Source: Flavobacteriales bacterium (GTDB lineage Bacteria > Bacteroidota > Bacteroidia > NORP154). Taken from it: 12,108 bases of DNA. The position numbers were made by a program, and so were the translations under genes. The stretch is from positions 1 to 12,108 of the forward strand of contig DTSC01000172.1 in NCBI GenBank assembly GCA_012965625.1. The letters are read 5' to 3'. The notes under the pieces are model-generated. The model was given only the letters and a program-made list of their open reading frames with translations, was not told the DNA's origin and searched no databases. Positions 1 to 8,119 of this stretch are shown here, piece after piece; the first letter of the stretch is position 1; each line of letters opens with the position of its first letter.

Positions 1-926
1 CCGTGGTGCCCTTGCCATGAGTGATTCTGAATTAGATTTGAGGCAAAGACAACCTGATTGTTTAACTTTAAATCATGTATTTGATTTATCAATTGCCTAT
101 AATATTTCCCGCCTTCGTCGTCATTATGATTTCCAGTAATAACAAGTTTTACATTCTGGTCCTGCAGTTTATGAATTAATTCAATGGCCACTTCAATACC
201 TTTTCTCTCCACTATTCTGGTAACTTGAAAGACAGGTATAGCACCATTGGTAAACCCAAGGTCCTTTAGCAAGGACCTATTCTCATCTGTTTTAAGGCCA
301 TAAGGTGTATCAAAATCCATAACATTGGGAACCACAAGTGATTCAATACCATACCTTTCCTTTAACCTTGTTTGTGCATGTAAATTAATAACAGCATGTT
401 TTACGTTGGGGAGATTTAATGGGAAATATTTTTCTACCATTTCATTAATCTCATTATGCGGTGACTTATACCTATCACCTCTTTCCCAATGAAAATCATG
501 ATCATGTGTAAGCGTAGGCAAGCCACAACTTTCAACCGCTTTCCATATTCCTAATGCCATAGATAAGTGGGAGGGCAATGCTGAAGCATTTTCTGATAGC
601 AACACATCAATCTCTTTTTCATCAATCCATGACAGGATCCTATTAGAAATCTCATCAGAAACAGAATTTATCGCTTCTACTAGCTGAGATGGGTCCTTAA
701 CAGGATTAAAAAATGCCGCATCCTGCTCCCATTCACACTCAGTAGAAAAAAAAGATAAAACTGGGTAAAGGGTTTCATGCATTACATCCAGCTCCCTTTC
801 TTCAAATTGGCCGGATAAGATAAAGACCTCATGGCCCATACGTTGAAAAACCTGTATCCATTTCTCCGTTTCCAATGCAACGCCATCAACGCCACCTATA
901 CGGCCTATGATTATTCCTATTTTCAC
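1..926 (-). CDS. Glycosyltransferase, GT-B fold, family-4-like (C-terminus cut by window edge)
   Basis: This is a probable sugar transferase that moves a sugar from a nucleotide-sugar donor to a surface glycan or other acceptor in the cytoplasm. About 308 codons are visible without a stop and the rest lies beyond the left edge; family members are usually 350-430 aa. The start is taken as GTG at 926 (MKIGIIIGRIGGVDGVALET); no ATG lies nearby in frame. The N-terminal Rossmann half has the glycine-rich loop GRIGGVDGVAL (residues 8-18) after a first beta strand, as in GT4 enzymes. A histidine-rich stretch THDHDFHWER (140-149) follows. The second Rossmann half opens near residue 229 with VTRIVERKG (235-243) and a strand ending LVITGN, the usual GT4 pattern; the donor-binding E-x7-E region is beyond the edge. 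The gene is 175 nt downstream of the DUF2279 gene and has its own promoter-like site. Donor and acceptor cannot be read from the sequence. Confidence 0.85.
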   Translation of the reverse strand, partial: MKIGIIIGRIGGVDGVALETEKWIQVFQRMGHEVFILSGQFEERELDVMHETLYPVLSFFSTECEWEQDAAFFNPVKDPSQLVEAINSVSDEISNRILSWIDEKEIDVLLSENASALPSHLSMALGIWKAVESCGLPTLTHDHDFHWERGDRYKSPHNEINEMVEKYFPLNLPNVKHAVINLHAQTRLKERYGIESLVVPNVMDFDTPYGLKTDENRSLLKDLGFTNGAIPVFQVTRIVERKGIEVAIELIHKLQDQNVKLVITGNHNDDEGGKYYRQLINQIHDLKLNNQVVFASNLIQNHSWQGHH

Positions 927-965
927 AATATGTAATAATATTAACTTTTGTCAGTCCTGAAAAAA

Positions 966-995
966 CAAATATAACAACTATTAGCAGTACTTAAA
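966..995 (-). promoter_or_regulatory. Bacteroidetes-type promoter for the glycosyltransferase gene
   Basis: On the minus strand TATATTTG (973 down to 966) matches the Bacteroidetes -7 consensus TAnnTTTG exactly. TTTA (995-992) lies 18 nt upstream, where TTTG is expected for the -33 element. A transcript would begin near 959 and leave a leader of about 33 nt before the GTG start at 926. The site lies in the 175-nt gap after the DUF2279 gene (927-1101), where no other feature stands out, so the glycosyltransferase can probably be transcribed separately. Confidence 0.5.
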
Positions 996-1101
996 TCTAA
1001 ATATACAGCAGAGAGAAATCTATATGGAAGGGAGCAGTTATTTTAATTGAAAGAAGTTCTGAAGTTGATAATATCTTAGTTTTTTTGTGGGCCATGTCCC
1101 A

Positions 1102-2040
1102 TTAAAAGTATAAGGGGTGAAATTCCACTCCATGCACAGCATTAAATTCAATTGCTGGAAAAGGGATCTTAATAAACCCAAATGTTCTAAAAATTGTTTT
1201 TAATATTGGTGATTTCACTGGCAAACGATTAAGGTCAATATCCAGCGAAATTAAGTACTGGCGATACCGTTCAAATTCCGGAAGCACCTTATCATTAATC
1301 TTATCTGGATTCTCATTAGCTCCGATCATTCCATTGGCAGCATAACCAAAAGCTATATTCAACCAATCTGGAAATTTAGACTCTTCACTTATGAAGGATG
1401 CTATATTCGCTGATAACCAATATGATTGTCCGTTATAATCTTTTAGCAATTCTTCTGTAAGCCCATTTCCCAAAAGCTCAGGCCTGTATTGGGCATATTG
1501 TGTATCATGAAAGGAAAACTTGGCTAATACCCTCTGCTCCTCCCATAATAGTGTTTGACCAATTCCAAACATCCTTCCTCCAAAGTTAGCAACAACATCG
1601 CCGTACGATGCCCCCCAACCTGATGAAAATCCATCAAAAACCTCAACACTTAACAAAAACATGGTTCCAAAAGTGCCACTTAACCATATGGCCTTTTTCT
1701 CTCCAACCCCTGCCCACAGAAACATTCCTGTTTCCAGCTCATTAAGGTAATAAGCAGTAACAAAATGGCCAACTTTATCCATTTGCAACCATTCATCATG
1801 ATCATTGAAAAAATGAAAATCTGATTTTGGATAATCTGCATACCATAAGGCCCCAAGTCCTATCATGGCACTGGAATAAAGGATCGTTTCTCCTGCTATA
1901 AGACCAATCAATTTGTTTTGATCCAAGCTAGAAGTAGAAGGAAGGAAATGAGAAGAATCCCGCTGTCCAAAAACTGTAGAATTAAAAAACAAGAAGACCG
2001 CTATAAAAGAATAGAAAAGAAATTGCCGGATGATAAGCAT
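1102..2040 (-). CDS. DUF2279-family exported protein (YfiM-like)
   Basis: This is a 312-aa protein of unknown function, probably periplasmic or associated with the outer membrane. Residues 1-25 form a signal peptide (hydrophobic core YSFIAVFLFF, likely cleavage after VFG). There is no lipobox cysteine, unlike the YfiM lipoproteins that give the family its name. The DUF2279 signature is visible as DKVGHFVTAYYL (88-99), then a segment around 133-155 with EVFDGFS, WGASYGD and ANFGG. Hydrophobic stretches near 45-65 and 103-130 could be membrane-embedded. The C-terminal part (about 200-312) resembles the extra domain of long Bacteroidetes members. I chose ATG at 2040 because it overlaps the stop of the upstream phosphohexomutase gene as TGATG; a TTG one codon upstream is possible but less likely. 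That overlap suggests translational coupling. The family call is from recalled motifs; function is not known. Confidence 0.8.
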   Translation of the reverse strand: MLIIRQFLFYSFIAVFLFFNSTVFGQRDSSHFLPSTSSLDQNKLIGLIAGETILYSSAMIGLGALWYADYPKSDFHFFNDHDEWLQMDKVGHFVTAYYLNELETGMFLWAGVGEKKAIWLSGTFGTMFLLSVEVFDGFSSGWGASYGDVVANFGGRMFGIGQTLLWEEQRVLAKFSFHDTQYAQYRPELLGNGLTEELLKDYNGQSYWLSANIASFISEESKFPDWLNIAFGYAANGMIGANENPDKINDKVLPEFERYRQYLISLDIDLNRLPVKSPILKTIFRTFGFIKIPFPAIEFNAVHGVEFHPLYF

Positions 2041-3446
2041 CAATTCATTAAAGTGTCATAACCCGCCTTTATTATTGCTAAGGCACCTTCTTTTGATTCT
2101 GATTCAGCATAAGTTCTTAGCACTGGCTCCGTTCCCGAAGGACGAATCATAAACCACTCATTTTCATTGAAAAAGTATTTATATCCATCCATATCATCCA
2201 TCCGCTCAACCTTATAATCACCAAACGAATTATAACCTCCATCTATACACCTCTTGATAATAGCTTGTTTTTGTTCTTCTTTGAGATGAAGGTCAGAACG
2301 TTCAAAGGCAAATCGTCCGGTAATTTCATATACTTCATCTATCAACTCATTCAAAGTCTTTCCCGAATTTGCCATGAACTCCCAAATAGTCAATCCAACC
2401 CAAATTCCATCTCGCTCCGGAATATGTCCTTTAAGTGCAATACCTCCAGACTCCTCACCACCTACCAATACATCTTCATTAACCATTATCTCACAGATAT
2501 GTTTAAATCCAATCTGCACAACCTCTAAAGGAAGGTTATAATGCTGACACATCTTTTTGATCTTCACTGTAGTTGAGAAAGCAGTACAGACTTTACCTTT
2601 CATACCTTTGTATTTACATAAATAATGAATCAGCAATAAAATAAGGTGATGAGAATCTATAAAATCACCGGATTCATTAAACATTCCCAACCGATCAGCA
2701 TCACCATCCGTGGCTAGGCCGCATGTAATTTTTGGGTCTTCTGCGATAAATGCAGAAAACTCCTTTAAATTCTTCAAAATAGGCTCTGGAGGAACACCCA
2801 TAAAAGAAGGGTTGTAATCGCAATGCAAAAAGGATATACCAGGCAAGAGCCTTTTAGCAATATCCTGTCCAGCCCCAAACATTGCATCATAGCCCAATCC
2901 AATTCCTGAATTCTTAATCTTTTCTATATCAAAATTAGAAACAACCTGGTCATAATACATTGTTTCCAAATCAACCATTTCAATTTTCCCCTTTCCTACC
3001 AATTCTTCAATCGAATCCTTATTAAGATCAATTGCGTTTTTCTCAGGGATCAATGTTTCAACTTCTTTAACATTTTCAGGAAATAATGGTCCACCATAGC
3101 TACCCTTAAGTTTAAAACCATTATAGGAGGGTGGATTATGGCTTGCGGTAATGACAATCCCTGCACTTGCATCCAATTTAACGTTTGCCAAAGAAATCAT
3201 AGGAGTACTAACTGCACCTTTTGCTAGATATACCTTTACATTATTTGCAACCAATACCTTAGCAGCAGTTTCAGCAAACAACTCTCCAGCAAACCGGCAA
3301 TCATGCCCTATTACAATTGATGGATTGTCAAAATTGTCCTTTAACCACAAGCCTGTAGCGTGAGAAACCCTGGCTACATTGTTTACAGTAAACTCCTGGC
3401 CAATAATTGCTCTCCAGCCATCCGTACCAAATTTAATATCACTCAT
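2040..3446 (-). CDS. Alpha-D-phosphohexomutase (phosphoglucomutase/phosphomannomutase)
   Basis: This cytoplasmic enzyme interconverts hexose 6-phosphate and hexose 1-phosphate (glucose and/or mannose), feeding nucleotide-sugar and polysaccharide synthesis. At 468 aa it has the full four-domain length. All four active-site loops are present: the N-terminal FGTDGWR (6-12); the phosphoserine loop TASHNP (100-105, Ser102 carries the phosphate); the metal loop DGDADR (247-252, with Asp247, Asp249 and Asp251 as Mg2+ ligands); the sugar-binding loop GGEESGG (329-335); and the phosphate-binding loop RPSGTEP (435-441). The GEESGG form fits PGM/PMM enzymes rather than GlmM, but glucose versus mannose preference cannot be settled, so no symbol is given. 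It lies 60 nt after mltG and its TGA overlaps the ATG of the DUF2279 gene. The downstream glycosyltransferase is a plausible user of the sugars made from its product. Confidence 0.93.
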   Translation of the reverse strand: MSDIKFGTDGWRAIIGQEFTVNNVARVSHATGLWLKDNFDNPSIVIGHDCRFAGELFAETAAKVLVANNVKVYLAKGAVSTPMISLANVKLDASAGIVITASHNPPSYNGFKLKGSYGGPLFPENVKEVETLIPEKNAIDLNKDSIEELVGKGKIEMVDLETMYYDQVVSNFDIEKIKNSGIGLGYDAMFGAGQDIAKRLLPGISFLHCDYNPSFMGVPPEPILKNLKEFSAFIAEDPKITCGLATDGDADRLGMFNESGDFIDSHHLILLLIHYLCKYKGMKGKVCTAFSTTVKIKKMCQHYNLPLEVVQIGFKHICEIMVNEDVLVGGEESGGIALKGHIPERDGIWVGLTIWEFMANSGKTLNELIDEVYEITGRFAFERSDLHLKEEQKQAIIKRCIDGGYNSFGDYKVERMDDMDGYKYFFNENEWFMIRPSGTEPVLRTYAESESKEGALAIIKAGYDTLMN

Positions 3447-3493
3447 ATATCTATACTATTATAAATTGAATTAATACCCTTTACAAAGAGGGG

Positions 3494-3501
3494 CAAAAAT
3501 A
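3494..3501 (-). promoter_or_regulatory. Possible -7 element upstream of the phosphohexomutase gene
   Basis: TATTTTTG on the minus strand (3501 down to 3494) fits TAnnTTTG and lies just past the mltG stop codon, about 48 nt before the phosphohexomutase ATG. No TTTG stands at the usual 17-20 nt distance; the nearest one (3518-3515) leaves only 13 nt. It may be a weak internal promoter in the 60-nt gap or a chance match in AT-rich DNA. Confidence 0.25.
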
Positions 3502-3506
3502 AGATT

Positions 3507-4565
3507 TTAATTCCAAATTCTTCTCCGGTTAAGTTCTCTTTGAAATTTAGATGCATTGATCCGATGCTGGGAATATGTTTTTGCAAAATTATGATATCCA
3601 GAGAAATCTTCCTTTGCACAGAAGAAAAGATACTTATGTTTCTTATAGTTTAATACCGCATCCAAAGATTTTATAGTAGGAATACAAATAGGTCCTGGTG
3701 GCAACCCCCTGGTCTTATAGGTATTATAAGGAGATTCAATAGTTTTATGTACATCCAAAACTCTGGTAATCTCAAAATCACCCAAGGCAAATATTAAGGT
3801 TGGATCGGCTTCAAGACGCATACCCTTATTCAGCCGATTCATGTATACGCCCGCAATTATAGGTTTCTCATCATTTTTGATTGTTTCCTGCTCAACTATT
3901 GAGGCCAGAATTGAAACCTCCAATTCACTAAGGCCTATTTTATGTGCCCTGTCAAGTCTTTTCTTAGTCCAAAAACGATTGTTCTCTTTTGCAATCCTTT
4001 CAATGAACTGTTCAGCAGAGGTATTCCATAAGAACTCATAAGTATTAGGAATAAATAGACTCATCCAGGTTTCATTCGTCACACTATATTTTGCCAAGAA
4101 TGATTTATCATTTAACAAGTTGGAAATAGCAATAGAATCGGCTTCCAGTTGTCTCGAAACTCTTGAAGCAATTATATTCCTTGATCTTGTTGGGTTTATC
4201 AATACCTTCACAGGGCTCTGAGCACCGGATCTAAAAAGATTGACAAGCTTGTTGTTGCTCATATTGTCCTTTAATTTATACTTGCCTGGATGAATATTAT
4301 TTCTGAGATTCTTTTTCTCTGCAACCCAAAGAAATGAAGCCGTATTCTTTAAATACTCTTTTTCGCCTAAAAGGTTTGTAAGGTCATCAAAGGAAGAACC
4401 TGTGGATATACAGAAATATGCTGACTCAACTCCATGAAGTGAAACATTTGGGCTAAAAATAGTTTGATGTATTTTATAAACCCAGTACCCTCCACCAATA
4501 AGAAGAATCAAGAATAATAAAATTAAAATCTTACCAAAAAAGGCTTTCCCCTTCTTGCCAGCCAT
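3507..4565 (-). CDS. mltG: Endolytic murein transglycosylase MltG (YceG-like)
   Basis: MltG is an inner-membrane lytic transglycosylase that cuts nascent peptidoglycan glycan strands, leaving 1,6-anhydro-MurNAc ends, and is thought to set strand length. The 352-aa length is typical. A short basic N-terminus (MAGKKGKAFFGK) precedes one transmembrane helix (about 13-30), so the rest is periplasmic. Residues about 40-120 match the LysM-like subdomain region. The catalytic domain contains PNTYEF (173-178), then ASIVEQET (221-228) in which Glu225 is the expected catalytic acid, NRLNKGMRLEADPT (243-256), and the conserved ESPYNTYKTRGLPPGPI stretch (277-293). All key residues are present. Its ATG overlaps the stop of the upstream acetyltransferase gene by one base (TAATG), which implies coupled translation. 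Clustering with dapF fits a role in wall growth. Confidence 0.95.
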   Translation of the reverse strand: MAGKKGKAFFGKILILLFLILLIGGGYWVYKIHQTIFSPNVSLHGVESAYFCISTGSSFDDLTNLLGEKEYLKNTASFLWVAEKKNLRNNIHPGKYKLKDNMSNNKLVNLFRSGAQSPVKVLINPTRSRNIIASRVSRQLEADSIAISNLLNDKSFLAKYSVTNETWMSLFIPNTYEFLWNTSAEQFIERIAKENNRFWTKKRLDRAHKIGLSELEVSILASIVEQETIKNDEKPIIAGVYMNRLNKGMRLEADPTLIFALGDFEITRVLDVHKTIESPYNTYKTRGLPPGPICIPTIKSLDAVLNYKKHKYLFFCAKEDFSGYHNFAKTYSQHRINASKFQRELNRRRIWN

Positions 4566-5089
4566 TACGTGGGTTTGATCATTTGAAAAAGATGTTCATC
4601 GGACCATCCATCCTTATTTCTTATCCAGTCCTTTTTTTCGCAGACTTTTACAAATCCAATTTTTTCAAAAAAGCGAATACTGGAATGATTATCTGAGGGA
4701 ATATTACAATACAATTGGTGAAGTAATAAAGTATCAAAACTATAATCAATCAATAATTTTAAAGCTTCTGATGCATAGCCTTTCTTCCGATCTGACTCTT
4801 CTGCTATTAGTATACCTATTCCGGCACGTTGATTCCGCATATCAAAATCAAATAAATCAATGCACCCAATTGATTTCTTATCATCAATTTTGCATATAAT
4901 CAACCGTAGCTGTTTGTCAGAATAAATATCTCTTTCATAAGTTATAAATTGTTCTATATTTTCTCTTGAAAATGGAACAAGTGTATTGGACACTTTCCAA
5001 ATTGCAGTATTGTTTTCCCAACGATAAAGCAAATCAACATCTGTGCTTTCCAAAGCACGCAACATAATATTTTCTCCTGATAGTGCCAT
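4565..5089 (-). CDS. GNAT-family N-acetyltransferase (RimJ/RimL-like)
   Basis: This 174-aa protein is a single-domain acetyltransferase that uses acetyl-CoA to acetylate an amine on a protein N-terminus or small molecule. The substrate is not evident. It opens with the RALESTDVDLLYRWENN pattern (11-27) seen in RimJ/RimL/SpeG-type GNATs. Strand beta-4 is followed by the acyl-CoA pyrophosphate loop RKKGYA (101-106, the R/Q-x-x-G-x-G/A motif), and then motif B, NHSSIRFFEKIGF (134-146), ending in the usual E-K-x-G-F. The length equals that of the family. It sits one base after the upstream unknown gene and overlaps mltG by one base, so it is surely co-transcribed with them. A wall precursor or a ribosomal protein are both possible substrates; the sequence does not decide between them. 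Confidence 0.88.
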   Translation of the reverse strand: MALSGENIMLRALESTDVDLLYRWENNTAIWKVSNTLVPFSRENIEQFITYERDIYSDKQLRLIICKIDDKKSIGCIDLFDFDMRNQRAGIGILIAEESDRKKGYASEALKLLIDYSFDTLLLHQLYCNIPSDNHSSIRFFEKIGFVKVCEKKDWIRNKDGWSDEHLFQMIKPT

Positions 5090-5090
5090 G

Positions 5091-5654
5091 TTATTTTATC
5101 TGTTTAAATTGAATATCTTCTATCATATCATTTATCTCCGCAATACCATAGGTTTTTAATGAATAGCCATCACAAATTAAGTCTTCATCCATATTCATTG
5201 AATACGATTCCTTAATCAACAAATTTCTTTCCAAAACTGGTAGCAGATCAAATATAAATTCAACCTTACTAAGATCTAAATTATAAGCCACTTTACAAAA
5301 CTCCTTTATAGGAAAAAGGCAAGTCACCTCTCCTAATTCAAGTGGGATGCAAGTTCGTATAAGATGATTAATCAATTTAGAATAATCTTCTATGAAATTG
5401 GTTGGTGGAACCAACTCAACGAATAAAGCTTTAATCTCTCTGGCCCTAATAAGCCGGATAAGCTCTTGGAGTTTCTTATCAGTTTTAAAACCATTTACAG
5501 ATAAAGAATAAGCAAAGCCATTAAATATTATTAACAGATGGGGGGGAGTATGAGTAGCATTTAAGATTGAAATATAAATGCCCTGATCATTAATTCTTAG
5601 ATCAAAGGTATCATGCTGTACTGAAACCACATTATGTAATACAAAATTAGACAT
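5091..5654 (-). CDS. Uncharacterised 187-aa protein between dapF and the GNAT gene
   Basis: I do not recognise this protein. The open frame extends up to 5723 inside dapF, but the start at 5654 is preferred: it begins MSNFVLHNVV, has GGGGA-like purines (ATGGGGAAA) just upstream, and overlaps the dapF stop by only 8 nt (ATGTCTAA). An ATG four codons earlier (5666) is an alternative. There is no signal peptide, transmembrane helix or obvious catalytic motif, so it is probably cytoplasmic. The visible pattern alternates beta strands (LLIIFNGFAYSLSVNGF, residues about 41-57) with an amphipathic helix (KKLQELIRLIRARE) and a strand ALFVELVPP, suggesting an alpha/beta fold. The C-terminal third is acidic and ends DMIEDIQFKQIK. 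Tight packing between dapF and the GNAT gene argues that it is a real gene, translated in step with dapF. Confidence 0.75.
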   Translation of the reverse strand: MSNFVLHNVVSVQHDTFDLRINDQGIYISILNATHTPPHLLIIFNGFAYSLSVNGFKTDKKLQELIRLIRAREIKALFVELVPPTNFIEDYSKLINHLIRTCIPLELGEVTCLFPIKEFCKVAYNLDLSKVEFIFDLLPVLERNLLIKESYSMNMDEDLICDGYSLKTYGIAEINDMIEDIQFKQIK

Positions 5655-6429
5655 TAATTTCCCCATTAAATACCAAGTCGGCAGGACCTGATAAGCAAAT
5701 ATCTGAAAATGCACCATTGCCAATGGGATTAAAACTCACCTTTGTCTCACCACCTTTTGTCCTGATTAAGCACTCATTCCCATCTGGAATCTTTTCCGAT
5801 AAAAAAGCAAATAGGGCAGCTGCTACCATCCCAGTTCCACAAGACAAAGTTTCAGCCTCTACACCCCTCTCATACGTCCTCATCTCTATTATTCCATTTT
5901 TATAATTCAAGAAATTAACATTAGTTCCGATTTCAGAAAATTGCTTATTGTATCTTATTTCTCTTGCTCTTTCAATTATGTTCAAATTATCAAGGTCTGA
6001 ATACCAAAGAAGGTAATGCGGTGATCCTGTATTCATATAGGCATTCTCTTTTGATAACTCTATGTTAGCTACATCGTTCATAGAAAGACGAACATCATTC
6101 CCTGCAATAGTGGCAGTGTGGACTCCATCAATAGCCGTAAACTCTGCCTTACTATTAATAATATTTTGTTTTTGTGCGTAATGCACAATGCATCGGCCAC
6201 CATTACCACACATGGAACTTTGATTTCCATCTGAATTAAAATGAACCATTCTAAAGTCTGCCGCCTCGTCGTTCTCCAATAAAATCAGGCCATCAGCACC
6301 AATTCCAAAATTTCTATTACAAAGGTTTGATATCATTACTGAATCCCCTTTAGGAAATTCCAATGCTCTATTGTCAATAATAATAAAGTCATTCCCTGTT
6401 CCCTGATATTTGTCGAAATGAACTTTCAT
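5647..6429 (-). CDS. dapF: Diaminopimelate epimerase DapF
   Basis: DapF converts LL-diaminopimelate to the meso form, the last shared step of lysine and mDAP-peptidoglycan synthesis, in the cytoplasm and without cofactor. The 260-aa length is normal. Both catalytic cysteines of the two-base mechanism are visible: Cys74 in SSMCGNGGRC (71-80) and Cys197 in AETLSCGTG (192-200). Other family marks are KYQGTGNDF (7-15), NFGIGADGL (40-48), and ERGVEAETLSCGTG (187-200), which joins substrate-binding residues to the second catalytic loop. The ATG at 6429 starts the conserved MKVHFDKYQGTGNDF. It is the first gene of the minus-strand train, behind a promoter-like site, and its stop overlaps the following unknown gene by 8 nt. 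Confidence 0.97.
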   Translation of the reverse strand: MKVHFDKYQGTGNDFIIIDNRALEFPKGDSVMISNLCNRNFGIGADGLILLENDEAADFRMVHFNSDGNQSSMCGNGGRCIVHYAQKQNIINSKAEFTAIDGVHTATIAGNDVRLSMNDVANIELSKENAYMNTGSPHYLLWYSDLDNLNIIERAREIRYNKQFSEIGTNVNFLNYKNGIIEMRTYERGVEAETLSCGTGMVAAALFAFLSEKIPDGNECLIRTKGGETKVSFNPIGNGAFSDICLSGPADLVFNGEINV

Positions 6430-6465
6430 GAAGTGCTGCCTTTAATTCTCGCTATTAAAATATTA

Positions 6466-6496
6466 CAAATTTATGATTTGTTAATTAATGTTAAAA
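6466..6496 (-). promoter_or_regulatory. Bacteroidetes-type promoter for the dapF operon
   Basis: On the minus strand TAAATTTG (6473 down to 6466) matches the -7 consensus TAnnTTTG. TTTT (6496-6493) sits 19 nt upstream, three of four bases of the -33 element TTTG. Transcription would begin near 6460, about 30 nt before the dapF ATG. The site lies in the 174-nt divergent gap shared with the htrA gene; I could not find an equally good plus-strand promoter for htrA in the same gap. Confidence 0.5.
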
Positions 6497-6603
6497 TGCC
6501 TTAATATAAGTAATTATTGCGCGGATACAACGTTTCAATAGTAAAACTTACGACAAATTCAGGTACAGTTCTTGATAATGAATTATAAACTAATAATACA
6601 AAA

Positions 6604-8067
6604 ATGAAAAGAATCGCAGGATTATTTATCACAGCTACTATAGCAAGTTTCACTACTATAGCAATATATAAAACGTTTGATAATTACAAGCAAAGTGATG
6701 GGTTAATTATAAATGACACTAGATCTGAGCCAAAAAATATATTTCATTACGCCAATCTACCACTAGGCCCAGAGACTTCCGTTGACTTTACTATTGCTTC
6801 CCAAAAAACTGTCAATGCTGTAGTACATGTAAAAACTGTATATGAAGGTCAAACAAAAACGTATATTGATCCATTCTATGAGTATTTATGGGGTGGGGGA
6901 AATTCAAAATACCATCAATACAAAGATCCGGACCGGCATGGTAGTGGATCAGGAGTAATAATCTCTGCTGATGGTTATATTGCAACAAACAATCATGTAA
7001 TTAAGGGCGCAGATAATATTGAGGTAACACTGAATAACAAAAGAACCTACTCCGCAAAAATCATTGGGGTTGATCCCTCTACAGATATCGCCTTAATAAA
7101 AATTGAGGAAACGGACCTTCCAAGCATTAGGTTTGGAAATTCTGATGAAGTGAAAGTTGGCGAATGGGTTCTTGCTGTTGGAAATCCATATAACTTAACC
7201 TCAACAGTAACAGCTGGTATAGTTAGTGCCAAAGGCAGGAACATTGATATTCTTAGAGACAAATTTAAAATTGAATCCTTTATCCAGACTGATGCAGCTG
7301 TAAACCCCGGCAACAGCGGTGGTGCATTGGTAAATACCATCGGAGATTTAATAGGAATTAATTCAGCCATCGCTTCACCTACTGGCTCATATTCTGGATA
7401 TTCATTTGCTATTCCCGTAAACATGGTAAGAAAAGTAGTAAAGGACCTACAAGAGTTTGGAGAAGTTCAAAGGGCCTTTATCGGAGTAACAATTCAAAAT
7501 GTAGATGAACAAATGGCTGATGAATTGGGATTAAAAGAAGTTAGTGGCGTCTTCATAAATGGAATTGTTGATAATGGCGAGGCTAAACAAAAAGGAGTAC
7601 GAAAAGGCGATATAATTAAAAAAATAAATCAAGTTGAAGTAATAAATGTACCAGAATTGCAAGAGCAAATTGGGAAATATCGTCCTGGAGACAAAATTCT
7701 CATAACAATAATGAGGGATGGTGAAAAAATATCATTACCCATTGTCTTAAAGAACCGATTTGGAAACACAAATATTGTTAAAGAAAGAGTTTCTAGCCTG
7801 GTTTTACATGGCGCAACATTTGAACCAATTAATAAAGGACAAATGAAAGAACTCAATACTGCACATGGGGTTCAAATCACCAAATTAGGGCCAGGTAAAC
7901 TAAAAAAAGCGGGAATTAAAGAAGGGTTTGTAATAACCAGAATCGACAGGAGAAATATAGAAAATACAGATGAAGTTGCTACAGCTTTAAACTACAAAAA
8001 GGGTGGCGTTTTAATAGAGGGAATATATCCAGATGGGATAAGAGCATATTATGGATTCGGTATTTAA
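6604..8067 (+). CDS. HtrA/Deg-family serine protease with two PDZ domains
   Basis: This is a membrane-anchored periplasmic serine protease/chaperone that degrades or holds misfolded envelope proteins. At 487 aa it has the standard DegP/DegQ layout. Residues 5-22 form a hydrophobic signal or anchor helix without a clear cleavage site. The trypsin-like domain has the full catalytic triad: His131 in ATNNHVIKGA, Asp161 in DPSTDIALIKI, and Ser238 in NPGNSGGAL. The acidic/glycine segment at about 88-112 corresponds to the LA loop and is short, which is more like DegQ/DegS than DegP. PDZ1 spans about 291-382 (starts FIGVTIQNV) and PDZ2 about 398-485, ending in the Bacteroidetes-like YPDGIRAYYGFGI. 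Which Deg paralogue it is cannot be decided. It is divergent from dapF and followed by rpoD after 224 nt. Confidence 0.94.
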   Translation: MKRIAGLFITATIASFTTIAIYKTFDNYKQSDGLIINDTRSEPKNIFHYANLPLGPETSVDFTIASQKTVNAVVHVKTVYEGQTKTYIDPFYEYLWGGGNSKYHQYKDPDRHGSGSGVIISADGYIATNNHVIKGADNIEVTLNNKRTYSAKIIGVDPSTDIALIKIEETDLPSIRFGNSDEVKVGEWVLAVGNPYNLTSTVTAGIVSAKGRNIDILRDKFKIESFIQTDAAVNPGNSGGALVNTIGDLIGINSAIASPTGSYSGYSFAIPVNMVRKVVKDLQEFGEVQRAFIGVTIQNVDEQMADELGLKEVSGVFINGIVDNGEAKQKGVRKGDIIKKINQVEVINVPELQEQIGKYRPGDKILITIMRDGEKISLPIVLKNRFGNTNIVKERVSSLVLHGATFEPINKGQMKELNTAHGVQITKLGPGKLKKAGIKEGFVITRIDRRNIENTDEVATALNYKKGGVLIEGIYPDGIRAYYGFGI

Positions 8068-8119
8068 TAAGCCGAAAAAAGAAAAATTCAAATTAATGCG
8101 CCTTATATTGGCTCAATCC

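Noticed and set aside
1081..1104. Small hairpin TGGG-CCATGT-CCCA with T and A tracts, possible terminator
   Set aside because: The T-tract lies on the 5' side on either strand, the wrong side for intrinsic termination, and the stem has only four certain base pairs.
2265..2528. Plus-strand ORF of 87 codons inside the phosphohexomutase gene
   Set aside because: It lies opposite highly conserved coding sequence and looks like a random translation of its complement.
5655..5723. Longer 210-aa version of the unknown protein, starting inside dapF
   Set aside because: It would overlap dapF by 77 nt. The start at 5654 has purine-rich sequence just upstream and a normal 8-nt overlap.
7047..7424. Antisense ORF of 125 codons inside the protease gene
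   Set aside because: It is a shadow of the well-supported HtrA frame on the plus strand; its translation has no recognisable domain.
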